A stretch of DNA of 64,000 nt from Thiomicrorhabdus heinhorstiae (GCF_013391765.2 NZ_JACBGI020000001.1:186001-250000); one strand, 5' to 3'; shown: positions 38,914-49,579, numbered from the stretch's first letter. The notes: generated from the letters alone by a model not told the origin. Made by a program: numbers and translations.

Positions 38914-40809
38914 TTAAACCGTTCCGTGGAAGAAATCGTAGATCTGCTGTGCCTTGTTTAAACTGATTCCCTGTACCTTCTGCAGTTCGGCCACTGAGGC
39001 ATTTTGCACCTCTTTCAAACCGCCGAAGTGCACCAGCAGCCGCTTACGGGTTTTCGGTCCGATTCCCTCAATGGACTCAAGCGAAGATTGGGTCTGTTGC
39101 TTCTGACGACGCTTACGATGCGATGTGATTGCAAAGCGATGCGCTTCGTCGCGAATGTAGTTGATCAGATGTAATGCCGAATCATCCGCTTCGAGGTCGA
39201 TTCCTTCATCATTATATGGCGTATAGAGTATTTCCAATCCCGCCTTACGTCCTTCCCCTTTCGCAACCGAAACCAGTGGAATAAATTCAAGTTCCAGGGT
39301 TTTCAGTACTTCAATCGCCTGGTTCAACTGACCTTTACCGCCATCAACAACAATCAAATCAGGATATGGACCGTTTGCCGATTTCAAGCGGCCGTAGCGA
39401 CGTGACAGCACCTGATGCATTGCTGCATAATCGTCTCCCGGTTGAATACCTTCAATATTGAATTTTCGATACTGCGACTGCGCAGGCACGCCTTCTTCAA
39501 AGACCACACAACTGGCGACGGTAAGATCTCCCTGGGTATGACTGATGTCGAAACATTCCATATGATTAGGTGCCGACGGCAGTGCCAGCACTTCCTGCAA
39601 CGCCAACAGACGCTGTGATTGAGACGCTTTTTGATTGCGGTGCTGTTTCAACCCCGCTTCGGCATTAGTGATTGCCAACTGCATCAAGCCTTTGGCCGTC
39701 TTGGCACTTGCCGTTTTAATCGCAATTCTTTTACCGCGAATCTGCGTGAGCCCTTCTTCTAATTCCGATTTATCCGGCAGACTTTCCGAAACGAGAATTT
39801 CGTTCGGAATCGGATGATGTCCGTAATGCTGGGAGATGAAGGCCGTTAACACATCGGACATTGCCGACTGCGCATTCCATTTAGGATAAAACTGTTCGCT
39901 TCCCCACAGATTACCACCGCGATACATCATCAGGCACAAGCCCCAATGATTGCCTTCTTCGACAACCGCAATGACATCCAGGTCCTTGCTGCCGGGTTGA
40001 TTGATCAGATGCTGGCTCTGAATGGCACGCAATGCAGAAATCTTATCCCTGTAACGAGCTGCAGTCTCATATTCCCAATCCGCCGCTGCCTGCTGCATCT
40101 GCTTGCCAAGCTCATCTATGACTTCAAAATTTTTTCCCTGCAGAAACATTAACGTATGCCTGACATCGCGCTGGTATTCTTCATCGCTCACCAAACCGGC
40201 AACACATGGCCCGGAACAACGTTTGATCTGATACTGTAAACATGGTCTGGTCCGGTGGTTAAAGACGCTTTCAGCGCATTGACGAACCGGAAAAATTTTC
40301 TGCAGCGCTTGTAAGGTTTGGTGTACTGCCGAAGCATTCGGAAAAGGCCCAAAATAATCACCCGGACGACGTTTGGCACCGCGATGATAGCTGAGAGAGG
40401 GATAGCGTTTTGCCGTCGAGACGTAGATATACGGATAAGATTTATCGTCTCTAAACAGAATATTATATTTAGGTTTATGACGTTTAATTAAAGTGTTTTC
40501 GAGGATAAAAGCTTCGCTTTCCGTTTCGGTCACCGTTACTTCGATCGCAGCGATCTGCGCCACCATCGAGGCGGTTTTTATCTCGTCATGACGTTTTTTG
40601 AAATAGCTCGAAACCCGTTTTTTGAGATTTTTCGCTTTACCGACATATAAAATTTCACCTTCGCTATCGAGCATGCGATAGACACCCGGTCTTTGTGTTA
40701 ACTGCTTTAAGAACGCATCGATATCAAACCCCTCGATATGGGTGGAATCCATCGTTAAAACCGGTTTGTCTACACCCTCTTGGGAATCTCTCAAGTTTGT
40801 CTCACTCAT
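38914..40809 (-). CDS. uvrC: Excinuclease ABC subunit C
   Basis: UvrC makes both incisions flanking DNA damage in nucleotide excision repair. The GIY-YIG N-terminal nuclease reads PGVYRMLDSEGEILYVGKAK. The UvrB-interacting UVR domain is near KNFEVIDELGKQMQQAA, the RNase H-like nuclease domain includes VVDGGKGQLNQA and CFDISHTQG, and the C-terminal helix-hairpin-helix pair (SIEGIGPKTRKRLL, VQGISLNKAQ) binds DNA. The start is uncertain. I use the ATG at 40809 (631 residues); ATGs at 40869 and 40752 are alternatives, the last giving a length (612) closest to E. coli. pgsA lies downstream on the same strand. Confidence 0.93.
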   Translation of the reverse strand: MSETNLRDSQEGVDKPVLTMDSTHIEGFDIDAFLKQLTQRPGVYRMLDSEGEILYVGKAKNLKKRVSSYFKKRHDEIKTASMVAQIAAIEVTVTETESEAFILENTLIKRHKPKYNILFRDDKSYPYIYVSTAKRYPSLSYHRGAKRRPGDYFGPFPNASAVHQTLQALQKIFPVRQCAESVFNHRTRPCLQYQIKRCSGPCVAGLVSDEEYQRDVRHTLMFLQGKNFEVIDELGKQMQQAAADWEYETAARYRDKISALRAIQSQHLINQPGSKDLDVIAVVEEGNHWGLCLMMYRGGNLWGSEQFYPKWNAQSAMSDVLTAFISQHYGHHPIPNEILVSESLPDKSELEEGLTQIRGKRIAIKTASAKTAKGLMQLAITNAEAGLKQHRNQKASQSQRLLALQEVLALPSAPNHMECFDISHTQGDLTVASCVVFEEGVPAQSQYRKFNIEGIQPGDDYAAMHQVLSRRYGRLKSANGPYPDLIVVDGGKGQLNQAIEVLKTLELEFIPLVSVAKGEGRKAGLEILYTPYNDEGIDLEADDSALHLINYIRDEAHRFAITSHRKRRQKQQTQSSLESIEGIGPKTRKRLLVHFGGLKEVQNASVAELQKVQGISLNKAQQIYDFFHGTV

Positions 40810-40867
40810 AAATGCTTGGGTCTCGCCTGGCTTGAGGTTAAAATGCTGAATCAACTTTAATTCGGGC

Positions 40868-40873
40868 ATTATA
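40868..40873 (-). promoter_or_regulatory. Candidate -10 of uvrC
   Basis: TATAAT on the minus strand, 59 bases upstream of the chosen uvrC start. No good -35 is visible. If used, translation cannot start at the ATG at 40869, which supports one of the later ATGs. Confidence 0.4.
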
Positions 40874-40884
40874 AAGGATTCTAT

Positions 40885-41871
40885 ATGCAGACAGAGCAGC
40901 AAACCGAAAAGCGCACGACTTCGGAAGAGACCTCAAGCCAACAAAACGGTTTTCAAAGACTGGCGATCGCGGTCGAATCACTTGTTAAACAGGAACGCTG
41001 GACTCGACGCTTCGCTAATTTTCTAAAACTGGCCATTGCCCTGTACATTATTTTCCTGATTACCCTGGCAGTTAAAAACATCGATGAGCAGGATTCTGCA
41101 CACGACCAGGCTCAAAATCAGCCGCATGTTGCCGTCGTGCGTCTGGAAGGTCCAATTATGCCAGCGACTAAAATCAGCGCAGAAGCGATCAATCCACTGT
41201 TGAAAGACGCTTTTAGCAATCCAAACAGCAAAGCGGTCATTATCAAAGCCAACTCTCCCGGCGGAAGCCCGGTTCAATCGGCGATCATTAACGATGAAAT
41301 TACCCGTTTGAAAAAACTTTACAAGAAACCGGTTTACGTGGTGGTGGAAGATATGTGTGCTTCCGGTTGCTATTACATCGCCGTAGCCGCCGATAAGATT
41401 TATGCCAACAAAGGTTCTATCGTCGGCTCCATCGGTGTTCGCATGGATGCTTTCGGCTTCACCGGACTAATGGAAAAAATCGGTGTTGAAAACCGTTCCA
41501 TGCACGCTGGAGAACATAAAACTTTTATCGATCCCTTCAGCCCGAAAGATGAAGCCGGCCGTACTTTCTTTAAAGAAAACGTTCTTGAAAGAACGCACCA
41601 ACAGTTTATCGAAGCCGTGCGCAAGGGCCGCGGAGATCGCATTAAAGAGAATGAAAACACCTATACCGGCTTGGTCTGGCTTGGAGATGAAGCGGTTCAA
41701 AACGGTATGATCGATGGCCTGGGCGACATTGCTTCAGTCGCCCGCGATGTGATCGGAGTGGATAAACTACGTTATTACGAAGCGGACAAGAGTATTATCG
41801 AACAGCTGATGGGCGATATCAGTTCGGAAACCGCAACTAAACTATCGCTGTATTTTACCGGAATGCATTGA
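40885..41871 (+). CDS. sppA: Signal peptide peptidase SppA (S49 family, single-domain form)
   Basis: A 328-residue inner-membrane serine protease that degrades cleaved signal peptides. After a 45-residue cytoplasmic segment a helix spans about residues 48-65 (LKLAIALYIIFLITLAV). The periplasmic protease domain has NSPGGSPVQSA, the nucleophile Ser in DMCASGCYYIA and the general-base Lys in GEHKTFIDPFSP. Most homologues have ASGGYY; here the second Gly is Cys. It is the short form, as in Bacillus and many proteobacteria, rather than the 618-residue E. coli form. AAAGGA precedes the ATG. Divergent from uvrC. Confidence 0.9.
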   Translation: MQTEQQTEKRTTSEETSSQQNGFQRLAIAVESLVKQERWTRRFANFLKLAIALYIIFLITLAVKNIDEQDSAHDQAQNQPHVAVVRLEGPIMPATKISAEAINPLLKDAFSNPNSKAVIIKANSPGGSPVQSAIINDEITRLKKLYKKPVYVVVEDMCASGCYYIAVAADKIYANKGSIVGSIGVRMDAFGFTGLMEKIGVENRSMHAGEHKTFIDPFSPKDEAGRTFFKENVLERTHQQFIEAVRKGRGDRIKENENTYTGLVWLGDEAVQNGMIDGLGDIASVARDVIGVDKLRYYEADKSIIEQLMGDISSETATKLSLYFTGMH

Positions 41872-41900
41872 TTGCTAAAAAAGAGTTCAATAGACTGCGA

Positions 41901-41931
41901 AAAAAAAGCCCGGAAAATCCGGGCTTTTTTT
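41901..41931. terminator. Bidirectional terminator between sppA and the repeat lipoprotein
   Basis: AAAAAAAGCCCGGA / TCCGGGCTTTTTTT stem (41901-41914, 41918-41931) with a 3-base loop, serving both convergent genes. Confidence 0.93.
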
Positions 41932-41952
41932 CGTCTAAAACTAACCAAGAAA

Positions 41953-43083
41953 TCAGTTGATAACCCCTAACTGCTTTAGTGACTCCATTGTTACCTTTCC
42001 AGACGGCAATCCTTGGTCTTGCTGATATTTTTCCAGCGATTTCAAGGTATTCGGCCCCCAGATTCCATCGATAACTTCCAGATCGTTCGGGGGGCTCGGT
42101 TTCAAGTAGCCTTTTTCCGCTAAAGCTTTTTGCAGTTTTTCGACCAGATCCGGTTTCAGATCTTCCTTACAAACCAATTCCCGCCATTCCACGTGAACAT
42201 CCGTGACCTTCTCTTTTGTCACGACAGTTTTATATTTGGTTTCCTGTTTATCCGACACAGGATCGGCTGTAGGCACAGAGACGGTTTTATATTCGGCCGG
42301 AATTTTTTTGTAAACGGTCTGCTCATCCTTAACTTTTATCTTCTTCTCTACAGTTTTATATACCGCCGGAACAATAATTTCTTCCTTGCGTTCGGGCTGG
42401 AGCATGACGCGACGTTTTACTTTTTTGTATTCAGCCGGAACAATTTCCTTATGACGCATCTTACCGGTTTCCGGGTCAACTTCCTGCTTGTTTCCCGGAC
42501 CGTCAACCCACACCTCGCGCGCCGGGCTGACAATCATATATTCTTCGACATCCTTATAAACCGCAGGAAGTACGTTAATCTTTTTCGTTTCGGGCGTCAC
42601 TAACACTTTTTCCGAAACCGTTTTATATTCGGCCGGAATCACCTTATCGACAATTTGCTTTTCCGGAGAAATCAGAATTTTACGCTGCTCATATTCAGGC
42701 TCCTTGCTGATTTTCAAATCCAAATCAAGCGGCACTCGTTTACTGACCGTTTGGTACAGAGCCGGAACCTCCATTTTTGCATAGCATTTCCCCGGTTCGG
42801 CGTAGGGAGGCTTATCACCGGCAATTCCTTGCTGGCGCTTCAAACGTGCAAAGACTTCCTGCTGTTCTTTCTGACGGGCATATTCCGCTTCAACACGCGT
42901 ACGTTCTTCGGCCTTGGCTCTTTCGATCAGCAGGTCAATATCAGCTGCAGAAGAGACGTTTGCATACTTGGGGGTTACCTCTTCACCTTTGTCACTGCCT
43001 GAATCATCAAATGCATCAAAGGTTTCACATGCAGTCAATGACAAGATTGCCAACGATAAAGCCGATAACTTGAGAAGCTTCAT
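41953..43083 (-). CDS. Lipoprotein with 23-residue PAxYK repeats and a peptidoglycan-binding domain
   Basis: A 376-residue lipoprotein. I chose the ATG at 43083, which has AGGAAGG before it and opens a lipoprotein signal ending LTAC (Cys19). A charged helical segment (residues 45-85) follows. Residues 105-285 consist of repeats of the form PA-x-Y-K-x-V...V-x-PE: the Pro of the PA pair lies at 107, 150, 173, 216, 239 and 262, i.e. steps of 23 or 43, the longer steps probably holding degenerate units (for example PEYEQ at 129). Residues 312-374 match a PG_binding_1 domain (LQKALAEKGYL, DGIWGPNTLKSL). Asp is absent at +2, so outer-membrane sorting is likely. A cell-wall-tethered envelope role is inference. 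It stands alone. Confidence 0.8.
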   Translation of the reverse strand: MKLLKLSALSLAILSLTACETFDAFDDSGSDKGEEVTPKYANVSSAADIDLLIERAKAEERTRVEAEYARQKEQQEVFARLKRQQGIAGDKPPYAEPGKCYAKMEVPALYQTVSKRVPLDLDLKISKEPEYEQRKILISPEKQIVDKVIPAEYKTVSEKVLVTPETKKINVLPAVYKDVEEYMIVSPAREVWVDGPGNKQEVDPETGKMRHKEIVPAEYKKVKRRVMLQPERKEEIIVPAVYKTVEKKIKVKDEQTVYKKIPAEYKTVSVPTADPVSDKQETKYKTVVTKEKVTDVHVEWRELVCKEDLKPDLVEKLQKALAEKGYLKPSPPNDLEVIDGIWGPNTLKSLEKYQQDQGLPSGKVTMESLKQLGVIN

Positions 43084-43461
43084 ATCCTTCCTTTTAAAAT
43101 GATTAAGCAAACGCACTATTATAAACACAAGAATCTCCGTAATTCAGGCTAAATCAAGCATTCAGTCTTATAGAGATTTTCCGGGATTTTTTGCGGACAG
43201 AACGAAGAGATTTCTTTAAACCAGGATGATTAAAGTCGACTCAAAATTAATAATTCTGGAACCCCGCACGCTCACGAAAAAAAACGACTGACGGCTCTCC
43301 AACTAACAGAATGAAACCGATGCCCTTAAGGCACTGTTTTTGCAATGATATCTACATATCAAAGCCATCACTTCGGAAATCCATAACCCGTATAAAATGA
43401 TCATGCACACTAAAGCACCTGAACAAGCCAAACTGTTTAAATGAAACGAAAGAGATAAATA
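43084..43461. other. Spacer upstream of the repeat lipoprotein
   Basis: About 380 bases with no supported gene. It should hold the lipoprotein promoter (minus strand) and the promoter of the small plus-strand unit that follows; TATAAA at 43391-43396 is a candidate -10 for the latter but lacks a -35. TGCCCTTAAGGCA at 43321-43333 is a short inverted repeat. Confidence 0.45.
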
Positions 43462-43512
43462 ATGCAGTATTTGAAAAAGCTGAAACAGCGGGTTCAGAAT
43501 TGGGTGCGATAA
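43462..43512 (+). CDS. 16-codon basic leader ORF
   Basis: ATG at 43462, encoding MQYLKKLKQRVQNWVR, then TAA at 43510-43512. The last A of the stop is the first base of the next start codon (TAATG), the arrangement of translational coupling. AAAGAGA lies about 10 bases before the ATG. The peptide is basic and amphipathic. It is supported only by this layout. Confidence 0.4.
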   Translation: MQYLKKLKQRVQNWVR

Positions 43513-43682
43513 TGACTAAAGAAACAACGAAGCCAGATGAGAGTCTTTCCCCAAACCAGCCATACAAACTAGTAGAGCACTGTTTACCGACCGGCGACAG
43601 AGCTAAGCTAGTGCCATGTTTTTTTACAGGTCTATCGAACTGTGAAACTGTAGAACAACAGTTTGAACAACCTTTTCCTTGA
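43512..43682 (+). CDS. Small cysteine-containing protein of unknown family (56 residues)
   Basis: A 56-residue polar protein with cysteines at 24, 36 and 44 in EHCLPTG, VPCFFTG and SNCETV. It has no signal peptide or membrane helix. A start codon overlapping the stop of the 16-codon leader and an intrinsic terminator just after its stop suggest an independent transcription unit. The three cysteines separated by short Gly/Pro turns could bind a metal, but two cysteines close together, as in common zinc knuckles, are missing. I do not recognise the family. The opposite-strand frame over the same bases (43352-43813) runs into acnB and is less credible. Confidence 0.5.
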   Translation: MTKETTKPDESLSPNQPYKLVEHCLPTGDRAKLVPCFFTGLSNCETVEQQFEQPFP

Positions 43683-43688
43683 AACACA

Positions 43689-43722
43689 CCGCATCCTGAG
43701 CAAACCAGGGTGCGGGTATTTT
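43689..43722 (+). terminator. Intrinsic terminator after the small cysteine protein
   Basis: CCGCATCCTG / CAGGGTGCGG stem (43689-43698, 43706-43715; one G-U pair) with a 7-base loop, followed by GTATTTT. The T run is on the plus strand only. Confidence 0.7.
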
Positions 43723-43772
43723 GACGTTTACGGAAATAACTCCGTTTACTGATTCTATATATGAAGATAGGT

Positions 43773-46613
43773 TTAAATATTAAACTGAATCGTCGCAACG
43801 GAAGGCTCAGCACTTAGATCTTTAGCCGGAGGTGCGAAGTCCGTCAGATTAATACCTGCAACCGCAGCTTTGTATTCTTCCAGTGTCGGAGTACGTCCAA
43901 GAATCGTAGACAGTACCACTACAGGAGTCGATGCTAATAGAGACTCCCCTTTCTTCTCATTCGAGTCTTCTACAACACGACCTTGGAAAAGACGAGTTGA
44001 GGTTGCCAATACGGTATCCCCTTTTTCTGCTTTTTCCTGGTTACCCATACAAAGGTTACAACCCGGACGCTCCAGATACAGAATATTCTGATACTCGGTA
44101 CGCGCAGCTTCTTTAGGGTGGCTATCATCAAACTCAAACCCGGCGTACTTTTTCAGGACTTCCCAATCGCCTTCTTCTTTAAGCTCATCAACAATATTGT
44201 ACGTTGGCGGAGCAACGACCAACGGCGCTTTAAACTCAACCGAACCGTTTTGCGCTTCCAGATTACGGAACATTTGCGCCATAATCTTCATATCGCCTTT
44301 GTGAACCATACAAGAACCCACAAAACCTAGATCGACTTTTTTGGTCCCTCCATAGTAGGACAGACCGCGAATCGCATCGTGCGTATAGCGTTTTGAAACA
44401 TCCTCGTTATTAACGTCAGGGTCGGCAATCATCGGCTCGTCGATTTGATCCAGATCAACCACTAGCTCTGCATAATATTTTGCATTAGCGTCTGGGCGAA
44501 GCGCCGGTTTTTCACCTGATTTGATCTCTTTAATACGCTTGTTCGCTTTATCAATCAAACCTTGCAGCATATGAACATCATTATCCATGCCCTTATCAAT
44601 CATGATTTGGATACGGTGTTTAGCAATCTCAAGCGACTCGATCAAAGTGTTATCTTCCGAGATATTGATTGACGCCTTTGCTTTCATTTCAGCGGTCCAG
44701 TCGGTGAAAGTAAACGCCTGGTCAGCCAATAGCGTACCGATTTGTACTTCAATGATTCGACCTTGGAAAACGTTTTCGCCGAACTCTTTCAGCATTTGCG
44801 CTTGCGTTGCATGGACCACATCACGGAAGTCCATATAAGGTTTCATATGGCCTTTGAAAGTGACTTTTACCGATTCAGGAATCGGCATAGTTGCTTCACC
44901 CGTCGCTAGAGCGAGCGCTACCGTACCGGAGTCGGCACCGAAAGCAACCCCTTTTGACATACGCGTGTGAGAGTCACCTCCGATGATAATTGCCCATTCA
45001 TCGACAGTAATATCATTTAATACCTTATGAATAACGTCTGTCATAGGATGGTATTTATCTTTAGGATCACGACCGGTAATCAAACCGAAGTTATGCATAA
45101 AACTCATCAATTTAGGAATGTTTGCTTGCGCTTTTGAATCCCAGACCGAAGCCGTGTGACAACCTGACTGATAAGCACCGTCAACGGTTGGAGAGATAAC
45201 CGTTGCCGCCATGGCTTCTAGCTCTTGAGCCGTCATTAGACCGGTTGTATCTTGCGATCCAACGATATTAACCTTAACACGAACATCCGAACCGGTGAGC
45301 AGTGGCAACTTAGAAGTCACGCCTACCGCATTGCGGTTAAAGATTTTCTCAACCGCCGTCAGGCCTTGACCTTCATGACAAATTTCTTTCGCGGGAGCAA
45401 ATACAAGCGGCGCTTCAATACCCAAAGTTTCTGCTGCAAACGTCTGTAGTTTTTTACCGAACACGACCGCATAAGAGCCGCCTGCACGCATGAATTCCAC
45501 TTTTTGCGGCGTGAATGATGCCGTAATATCCGCTAAAACGTCATCACCCTTGTAAAGTTTTTTCTCTTTGGTGTTGATAGTTAGTACCGTACCGGTTGCC
45601 ACGGAATAAGCTTGTTCAAGAATCGGATCACCATTTTCATCGGTAACAACCTTGCCATCCGCATCAGTCTTTTTCACCCAGTTTTTAAGGTCAATCCCGA
45701 TACCGCCGGTAACATCCACCGTGGTTAGGAAGATTGGCGAAATACCGTTAGTACCAGCAACGATAGGCGCTTTGTTAACGAACGGAACATAAGGGCTCAC
45801 TGGCTCACCGGTCCAAAGTGCAACGTTGTTGACACCTGACATGCGTGAAGATCCCACACCCATGGTGCCCTTTTCAGCGATTAACATCACTTTTGCATCA
45901 GGATGCGCAGCTTGTAGTGCTTGAATTTCTTTTTGTGCCTCAGGAGAGATCATGCATTGACCATGAAGTTCACGGTCAGAACGCGAGTGTGCCTGATTAC
46001 CTGGAGACAATAGGTCCGTTGAGATGTCTCCTTCCGCAGCAATATAGGTAACAACTTTAATTTCTTCAGGCAATTCCGGCAAAGAGGTAAAGAAATCCGC
46101 ACGAGCATAGCTTTCCAGAATATCTTTCGCAATGGTACTGCCAGCCTTATAAGCCGTTTCCAGACGCTCAGTATCCGCTTCATACAAAAAGACCTGAGTT
46201 TTTAAAACGTCTGCCGCTTGCTTAGCGATCCCTTCATCAACACCAAGTGCCAAATCCAGAAGCACCTTAACGGATGGTCCTCCTTTCATATGTGACAACA
46301 ATTCAAATGCAAAACCCGGTGAAATTTCAGCAACCGTGGACTCACCCAAGATAATTTCTTTAAGGAACTGTGCCTTGACAGCTGCCGCAGGCGTTGTGCC
46401 CGGCAAAGTGTTGTAAATGAAGAACTGTAGAGAATCTTCGCGGTAGGCATTATCGGTATCTTTAATTTGCGCAATGATTTCAGACAACAACTCAGCACTG
46501 TCAATCGGTTTTGGATGTAATCCGAGCTCCGCTTTGCGGCTCTCAATTTCAGCCATATAAGCTTCATAAAGACTGGTTTGATCAGAAACTGGATGTCGAT
46601 TAGTGTCTGCCAT
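43773..46613 (-). CDS. acnB: Aconitate hydratase B, long form
   Basis: A 946-residue 4Fe-4S enzyme that isomerises citrate and isocitrate, often also acting on 2-methylisocitrate. Cluster cysteines are in VGSCMVHKGD and in RPGCNLCMGNQ near the C-terminus; GDSHTRMSKGVAFGADSGT and STRLFQGR are catalytic-region signatures. E. coli AcnB has 865 residues; the extra length includes a segment of about 60 residues around KTDADGKVVTDENGDP, as in the longer forms of some other phyla. I start at the ATG at 46613, preceded by GGGAG; the frame opens five codons earlier. Monocistronic. Confidence 0.94.
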   Translation of the reverse strand: MADTNRHPVSDQTSLYEAYMAEIESRKAELGLHPKPIDSAELLSEIIAQIKDTDNAYREDSLQFFIYNTLPGTTPAAAVKAQFLKEIILGESTVAEISPGFAFELLSHMKGGPSVKVLLDLALGVDEGIAKQAADVLKTQVFLYEADTERLETAYKAGSTIAKDILESYARADFFTSLPELPEEIKVVTYIAAEGDISTDLLSPGNQAHSRSDRELHGQCMISPEAQKEIQALQAAHPDAKVMLIAEKGTMGVGSSRMSGVNNVALWTGEPVSPYVPFVNKAPIVAGTNGISPIFLTTVDVTGGIGIDLKNWVKKTDADGKVVTDENGDPILEQAYSVATGTVLTINTKEKKLYKGDDVLADITASFTPQKVEFMRAGGSYAVVFGKKLQTFAAETLGIEAPLVFAPAKEICHEGQGLTAVEKIFNRNAVGVTSKLPLLTGSDVRVKVNIVGSQDTTGLMTAQELEAMAATVISPTVDGAYQSGCHTASVWDSKAQANIPKLMSFMHNFGLITGRDPKDKYHPMTDVIHKVLNDITVDEWAIIIGGDSHTRMSKGVAFGADSGTVALALATGEATMPIPESVKVTFKGHMKPYMDFRDVVHATQAQMLKEFGENVFQGRIIEVQIGTLLADQAFTFTDWTAEMKAKASINISEDNTLIESLEIAKHRIQIMIDKGMDNDVHMLQGLIDKANKRIKEIKSGEKPALRPDANAKYYAELVVDLDQIDEPMIADPDVNNEDVSKRYTHDAIRGLSYYGGTKKVDLGFVGSCMVHKGDMKIMAQMFRNLEAQNGSVEFKAPLVVAPPTYNIVDELKEEGDWEVLKKYAGFEFDDSHPKEAARTEYQNILYLERPGCNLCMGNQEKAEKGDTVLATSTRLFQGRVVEDSNEKKGESLLASTPVVVLSTILGRTPTLEEYKAAVAGINLTDFAPPAKDLSAEPSVATIQFNI

Positions 46614-46857
46614 CTGTAACTCTCCCAAGAGTGGCCGATCGAATGATCGGTTTAGATAAATGAAGTATTGATATTATTGATTATGATACCACAATAGTTT
46701 TTTATGCCTAAGCCCTACAAACCATTATAAATAGCCGATTTTTAGGTAAGTTACACAAACAATACAGTCAAAAACATGCAATCGAGCTAATCACCGACCC
46801 AAAAAATTGACGTACACGCTTTAATATAAATTCATAGATCAATTTCAGATATAATAA

Positions 46858-48312
<1,455 letters not shown>

Positions 48313-48337
48313 GTTCCGCATCGAGATGGCATAAATA

Positions 48338-48366
48338 AACCCACCCATTCACGGTGGGTTTTTTAT
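48338..48366 (+). terminator. Intrinsic terminator after purB
   Basis: AACCCACC / GGTGGGTT stem (48338-48345, 48353-48360), 7-base loop, followed by TTTTATT. Confidence 0.92.
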
Positions 48367-48391
48367 TGGATCAAACAAGAGATCAAGTAAA

Positions 48392-49561
48392 ATGATTCAA
48401 TTCCAAGAAATTGATTTAAAAAGTTTTTTAAACGATTACTGGCAGAAAAAGCCCCTGCTGTTACGCAATGCTTTACCAGAATTTGAAACCCCCGTTTCAC
48501 CGGAGGAACTGGCCGGCCTCTCTCTTGAAGAAGAGATCGAAAGCCGTATAGTCATTCAGCATGGCAAGGAAAATTACGAACTGAAGCGTGGTCCTTTTAG
48601 CGAAGAAGACTACGCTTCTTTACCGGAGCAGAATTGGACTCTTCTGGTTCAAGGCTGCGACCGTCTTTTGCCGGAAGTTGCCGATATCCTGAACGATTTT
48701 GATTTTCTACCGCGTTGGCGTATCGACGACATTATGATCAGTTACGCGGCCACAGGCGGCAATGTCGGTCCACATTTCGACCATTATGATGTTTTTCTGT
48801 TGCAGGCGTCCGGTCAACGTCGCTGGTATATCACCAGCCAGGACTGTCATGAAGACAACTATATTCAGGGCGTCGACCTGCGCTTAATGCAGACTTTTAA
48901 AGTGGAAGAAGAGTTTGTTCTTAATCCTGGCGATATTCTGTATTTACCGCCAAAAGTCGGCCATCACGGTGTCGCACTTGACGATCAATGCATGACCTTC
49001 TCGGTTGGGTATCGTTCCTACCGCGGCCAAGAGCTATGGGACAGTTTGGGCGATCATCTGTCGGAAATGAGCTTATTCAAGGAACTGTATTACGACCCGC
49101 AAATGCCTACCAGCCTTAATCCGGGTGAAGTAACGAAAGAAGCTGCACTACAGGCGAAAAAACTGCTTCTGGAAAAACTTGAAGACGAAACCTTGCTGCA
49201 GACCTGGTTTGCACGCTTTGCCACCCAGCTCGATCAGAGTGCAGCACAGCAACTTCCTGAACCGCTGACGGAAGAAGAGACACCGGCGTTGCAAGAATTC
49301 ATTGATGCACTATATGGCGAACACGGCTTGATTAAAGACGCTGTGTGTCGTTTTGCATTTACCGAGATCGACGGAAAAACCCAGCTGTATATAAACGGCA
49401 GTATCTGGAAGGATTTCGACGCTCCGGGAGAATTTATTCAACGTCTAGCTAATAATAGTTTCCTGGATCAAGAAGCTCTGTCGTCCTATCTTGCGGAGCA
49501 AAGCGTTCAGGAGCTTTTATTTGATTTATGGAAAGCGCAATACCTGATTTTCATAGAATAA
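48392..49561 (+). CDS. roxA: RoxA/YcfD-type ribosomal protein uL16 arginine hydroxylase
   Basis: A 389-residue JmjC-type 2-oxoglutarate and iron-dependent oxygenase that hydroxylates an arginine in ribosomal protein L16. The iron-binding HxD is His128 and Asp130 in GPHFDHYDVF, with the third ligand in VGHHGVAL (His191 or 192), matching H125, D127 and H187 of E. coli YcfD. The N-terminal YWQKKPLLLR and the C-terminal dimerisation and winged-helix region are present. It lies 79 bases after purB, past a terminator. Confidence 0.9.
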   Translation: MIQFQEIDLKSFLNDYWQKKPLLLRNALPEFETPVSPEELAGLSLEEEIESRIVIQHGKENYELKRGPFSEEDYASLPEQNWTLLVQGCDRLLPEVADILNDFDFLPRWRIDDIMISYAATGGNVGPHFDHYDVFLLQASGQRRWYITSQDCHEDNYIQGVDLRLMQTFKVEEEFVLNPGDILYLPPKVGHHGVALDDQCMTFSVGYRSYRGQELWDSLGDHLSEMSLFKELYYDPQMPTSLNPGEVTKEAALQAKKLLLEKLEDETLLQTWFARFATQLDQSAAQQLPEPLTEEETPALQEFIDALYGEHGLIKDAVCRFAFTEIDGKTQLYINGSIWKDFDAPGEFIQRLANNSFLDQEALSSYLAEQSVQELLFDLWKAQYLIFIE

Positions 49562-49579
49562 AGTCGAAACTCATCCCAT

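Noticed and set aside
43352-43813. 153-codon minus-strand ORF with a CSGCG...CSNCC segment
   Set aside because: It overlaps the acnB end, has no ribosome site or family resemblance, and lies opposite the plus-strand small unit, which has a terminator.
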